From positions 1 through 5,679 of the forward strand of contig JADYXV010000109.1 in NCBI GenBank assembly GCA_020853995.1: DNA of 5,679 nucleotides. Reading direction: 5' to 3'. Position numbers and translations under genes: made by a program. The stretch is from Novosphingobium sp. GTDB lineage: Bacteria > Pseudomonadota > Alphaproteobacteria > Sphingomonadales > Sphingomonadaceae. The notes under the pieces are model-generated. The model saw only the letters and a list, made by a program, of their open reading frames with translations. It was not told where the DNA came from and did no database searches. Shown in pieces: positions 4,894 through 5,679 of the stretch; the first letter of the stretch is position 1, and each line of letters starts with the position of its first letter.

Positions 4894-5679
4894 TGGACCT
4901 TCCCTTGTGTTGCTGCATCGATCAACAGGTTCACCCCTACCGTCAGGCTGGCAATGGCAACAGCCGGAGCAATGATCGCCAAGGCACCTTCGGCAAGCCC
5001 CGAAACATTTTCGCGCACCAGTGATCCCAGATCGGCATCAGGCGGCTGAAGGCCCAGACCCAGAAAGCTGAGGCCCGAAAGCAGCAGCACGATGAACACG
5101 AACCGCAAACCGATGTCGGCAAAAAGCGGACGGATCATGTTCGGCAAGATTTCGACCAGCGCCAGATGCAGCCGCCCCTCGCCCCGCGCCCGCGCCACCT
5201 CGACATAGTCAAGCCGCGCCAGACCGACTGCCAGCGATCGCGCAATCCGGAAGTTGCCGGGCACATAGGTCATCGCAATGATCAGCGTCAGCAGCACCAG
5301 CGACGAACCGAACGCGGCCACCAGAACCAGCGCGAAGATCTTGCTGGGGATCGAAATCAGCGTGTCCATCGCGCGCGACAGCAATTCATCCAGCCAGCGT
5401 GGCCCCACAGCCGCCGTCAACGCAAAACCGGTGCCGACAGATGCGGCAATAGTCACCGCAATAGCCGAAAGCCCGACCGTGAAACGCGCACCCGAAAGCA
5501 ACCGGCTAAGTACATCACGGCCCAGAAAGTCGCTGCCCAGCAGGAACCGGTTGCTGGAATCGGCAAAGACTTCCTGATTGACGAATGAACCGGGTGGATA
5601 AGGTGCGATCATCGGACCGATGGCCGCAACGATGATCCAGAAGATCACCAGCACAAGGCCGATCTTTCCCGAAAGCGGA
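4890..5679 (-). CDS. Peptide-type ABC transporter permease, DppC/OppC family (start outside window)
   Basis: 262 residues are visible and the frame is open at the window edge, so the native start lies beyond it; the family's usual length suggests only a few tens of residues are missing. The visible start reads GKIGLVLVIFWIIVAAIGPM, then IAPYPPG, the OppC N-terminal helix and periplasmic turn. Next come LLGSDFLGRDVLSRLLSGAR, a conserved DppC/OppC block, and then about five hydrophobic segments (roughly visible residues 66-90, 113-140, 184-207 and 228-253, besides the first). The EAA-like loop VEVARARGEG (about 159-168), followed by EILPNMIRPL, is where the permease contacts the ATPase. The protein forms half of the inner-membrane channel; the partner DppB-like permease and the binding protein should lie upstream, outside the window. 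The stop overlaps the ATPase start. Confidence 0.93.
   Translation of the reverse strand, partial: PLSGKIGLVLVIFWIIVAAIGPMIAPYPPGSFVNQEVFADSSNRFLLGSDFLGRDVLSRLLSGARFTVGLSAIAVTIAASVGTGFALTAAVGPRWLDELLSRAMDTLISIPSKIFALVLVAAFGSSLVLLTLIIAMTYVPGNFRIARSLAVGLARLDYVEVARARGEGRLHLALVEILPNMIRPLFADIGLRFVFIVLLLSGLSFLGLGLQPPDADLGSLVRENVSGLAEGALAIIAPAVAIASLTVGVNLLIDAATQGKVQ

Noticed and set aside
3985..5049. Long open frame on the plus strand (354 codons)
   Set aside because: It is antisense to the ATPase and permease genes, both strongly supported by motifs.
5652..5654. GTG as the true start of the permease
   Set aside because: The upstream residues PLSGKIGL are in frame and fit the family's N-terminal region, so the gene continues past the window edge.

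Overview
The window is a compact, GC-rich stretch of bacterial chromosome in which every supported gene lies on the minus strand, so the genes read from right to left. Short gene gaps, 4-base ATGA/GTGA stop-start overlaps, GTG starts and strong G/C preference at third codon positions suggest a proteobacterium, most likely an alphaproteobacterium (sphingomonad-like). That placement is an impression from sequence style and protein flavour. No rRNA, tRNA, CRISPR array or mobile element was seen.

Right-hand block (5679 down to about 1328), in transcription order: the C-terminal part of a DppC/OppC-type peptide ABC permease (its start lies just outside the window); a 606-residue double ATPase fusing the DppD- and DppF-like subunits; an ornithine cyclodeaminase/mu-crystallin family NAD(P)-dependent enzyme; a candidate 25-codon ORF; and a two-domain cupin of unknown function. 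The permease and ATPase overlap by ATGA, the ATPase and cyclodeaminase by GTGA, and the small ORF and cupin also by GTGA. This looks like one translationally coupled operon. A strong hairpin with a short T-run (1265-1292) follows the cupin and may end or attenuate the transcript.

Left-hand block (1178 down to 1): a two-domain GNAT acetyltransferase, then, 31 bases on, the N-terminal third of a fold-type III PLP enzyme of the D-serine dehydratase/D-threonine aldolase family, cut by the window edge. Their leader carries a perfect 9-bp inverted repeat directly against the ribosome binding site.

Taken together, the window looks like a locus for uptake and breakdown or remodelling of a peptide or unusual amino acid. 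A peptide-type ABC importer delivers the substrate. An imine/amino-acid oxidoreductase, a PLP enzyme acting on D- or beta-hydroxy-amino acids, an acetyltransferase and a cupin then act in the cytoplasm. The actual substrate cannot be read from the sequence. The pairing of a cyclodeaminase-family enzyme with a D-threonine-aldolase-like enzyme recalls the beta-hydroxyaspartate cycle (BhcD and BhcC), but the other enzymes of that cycle are not visible here.
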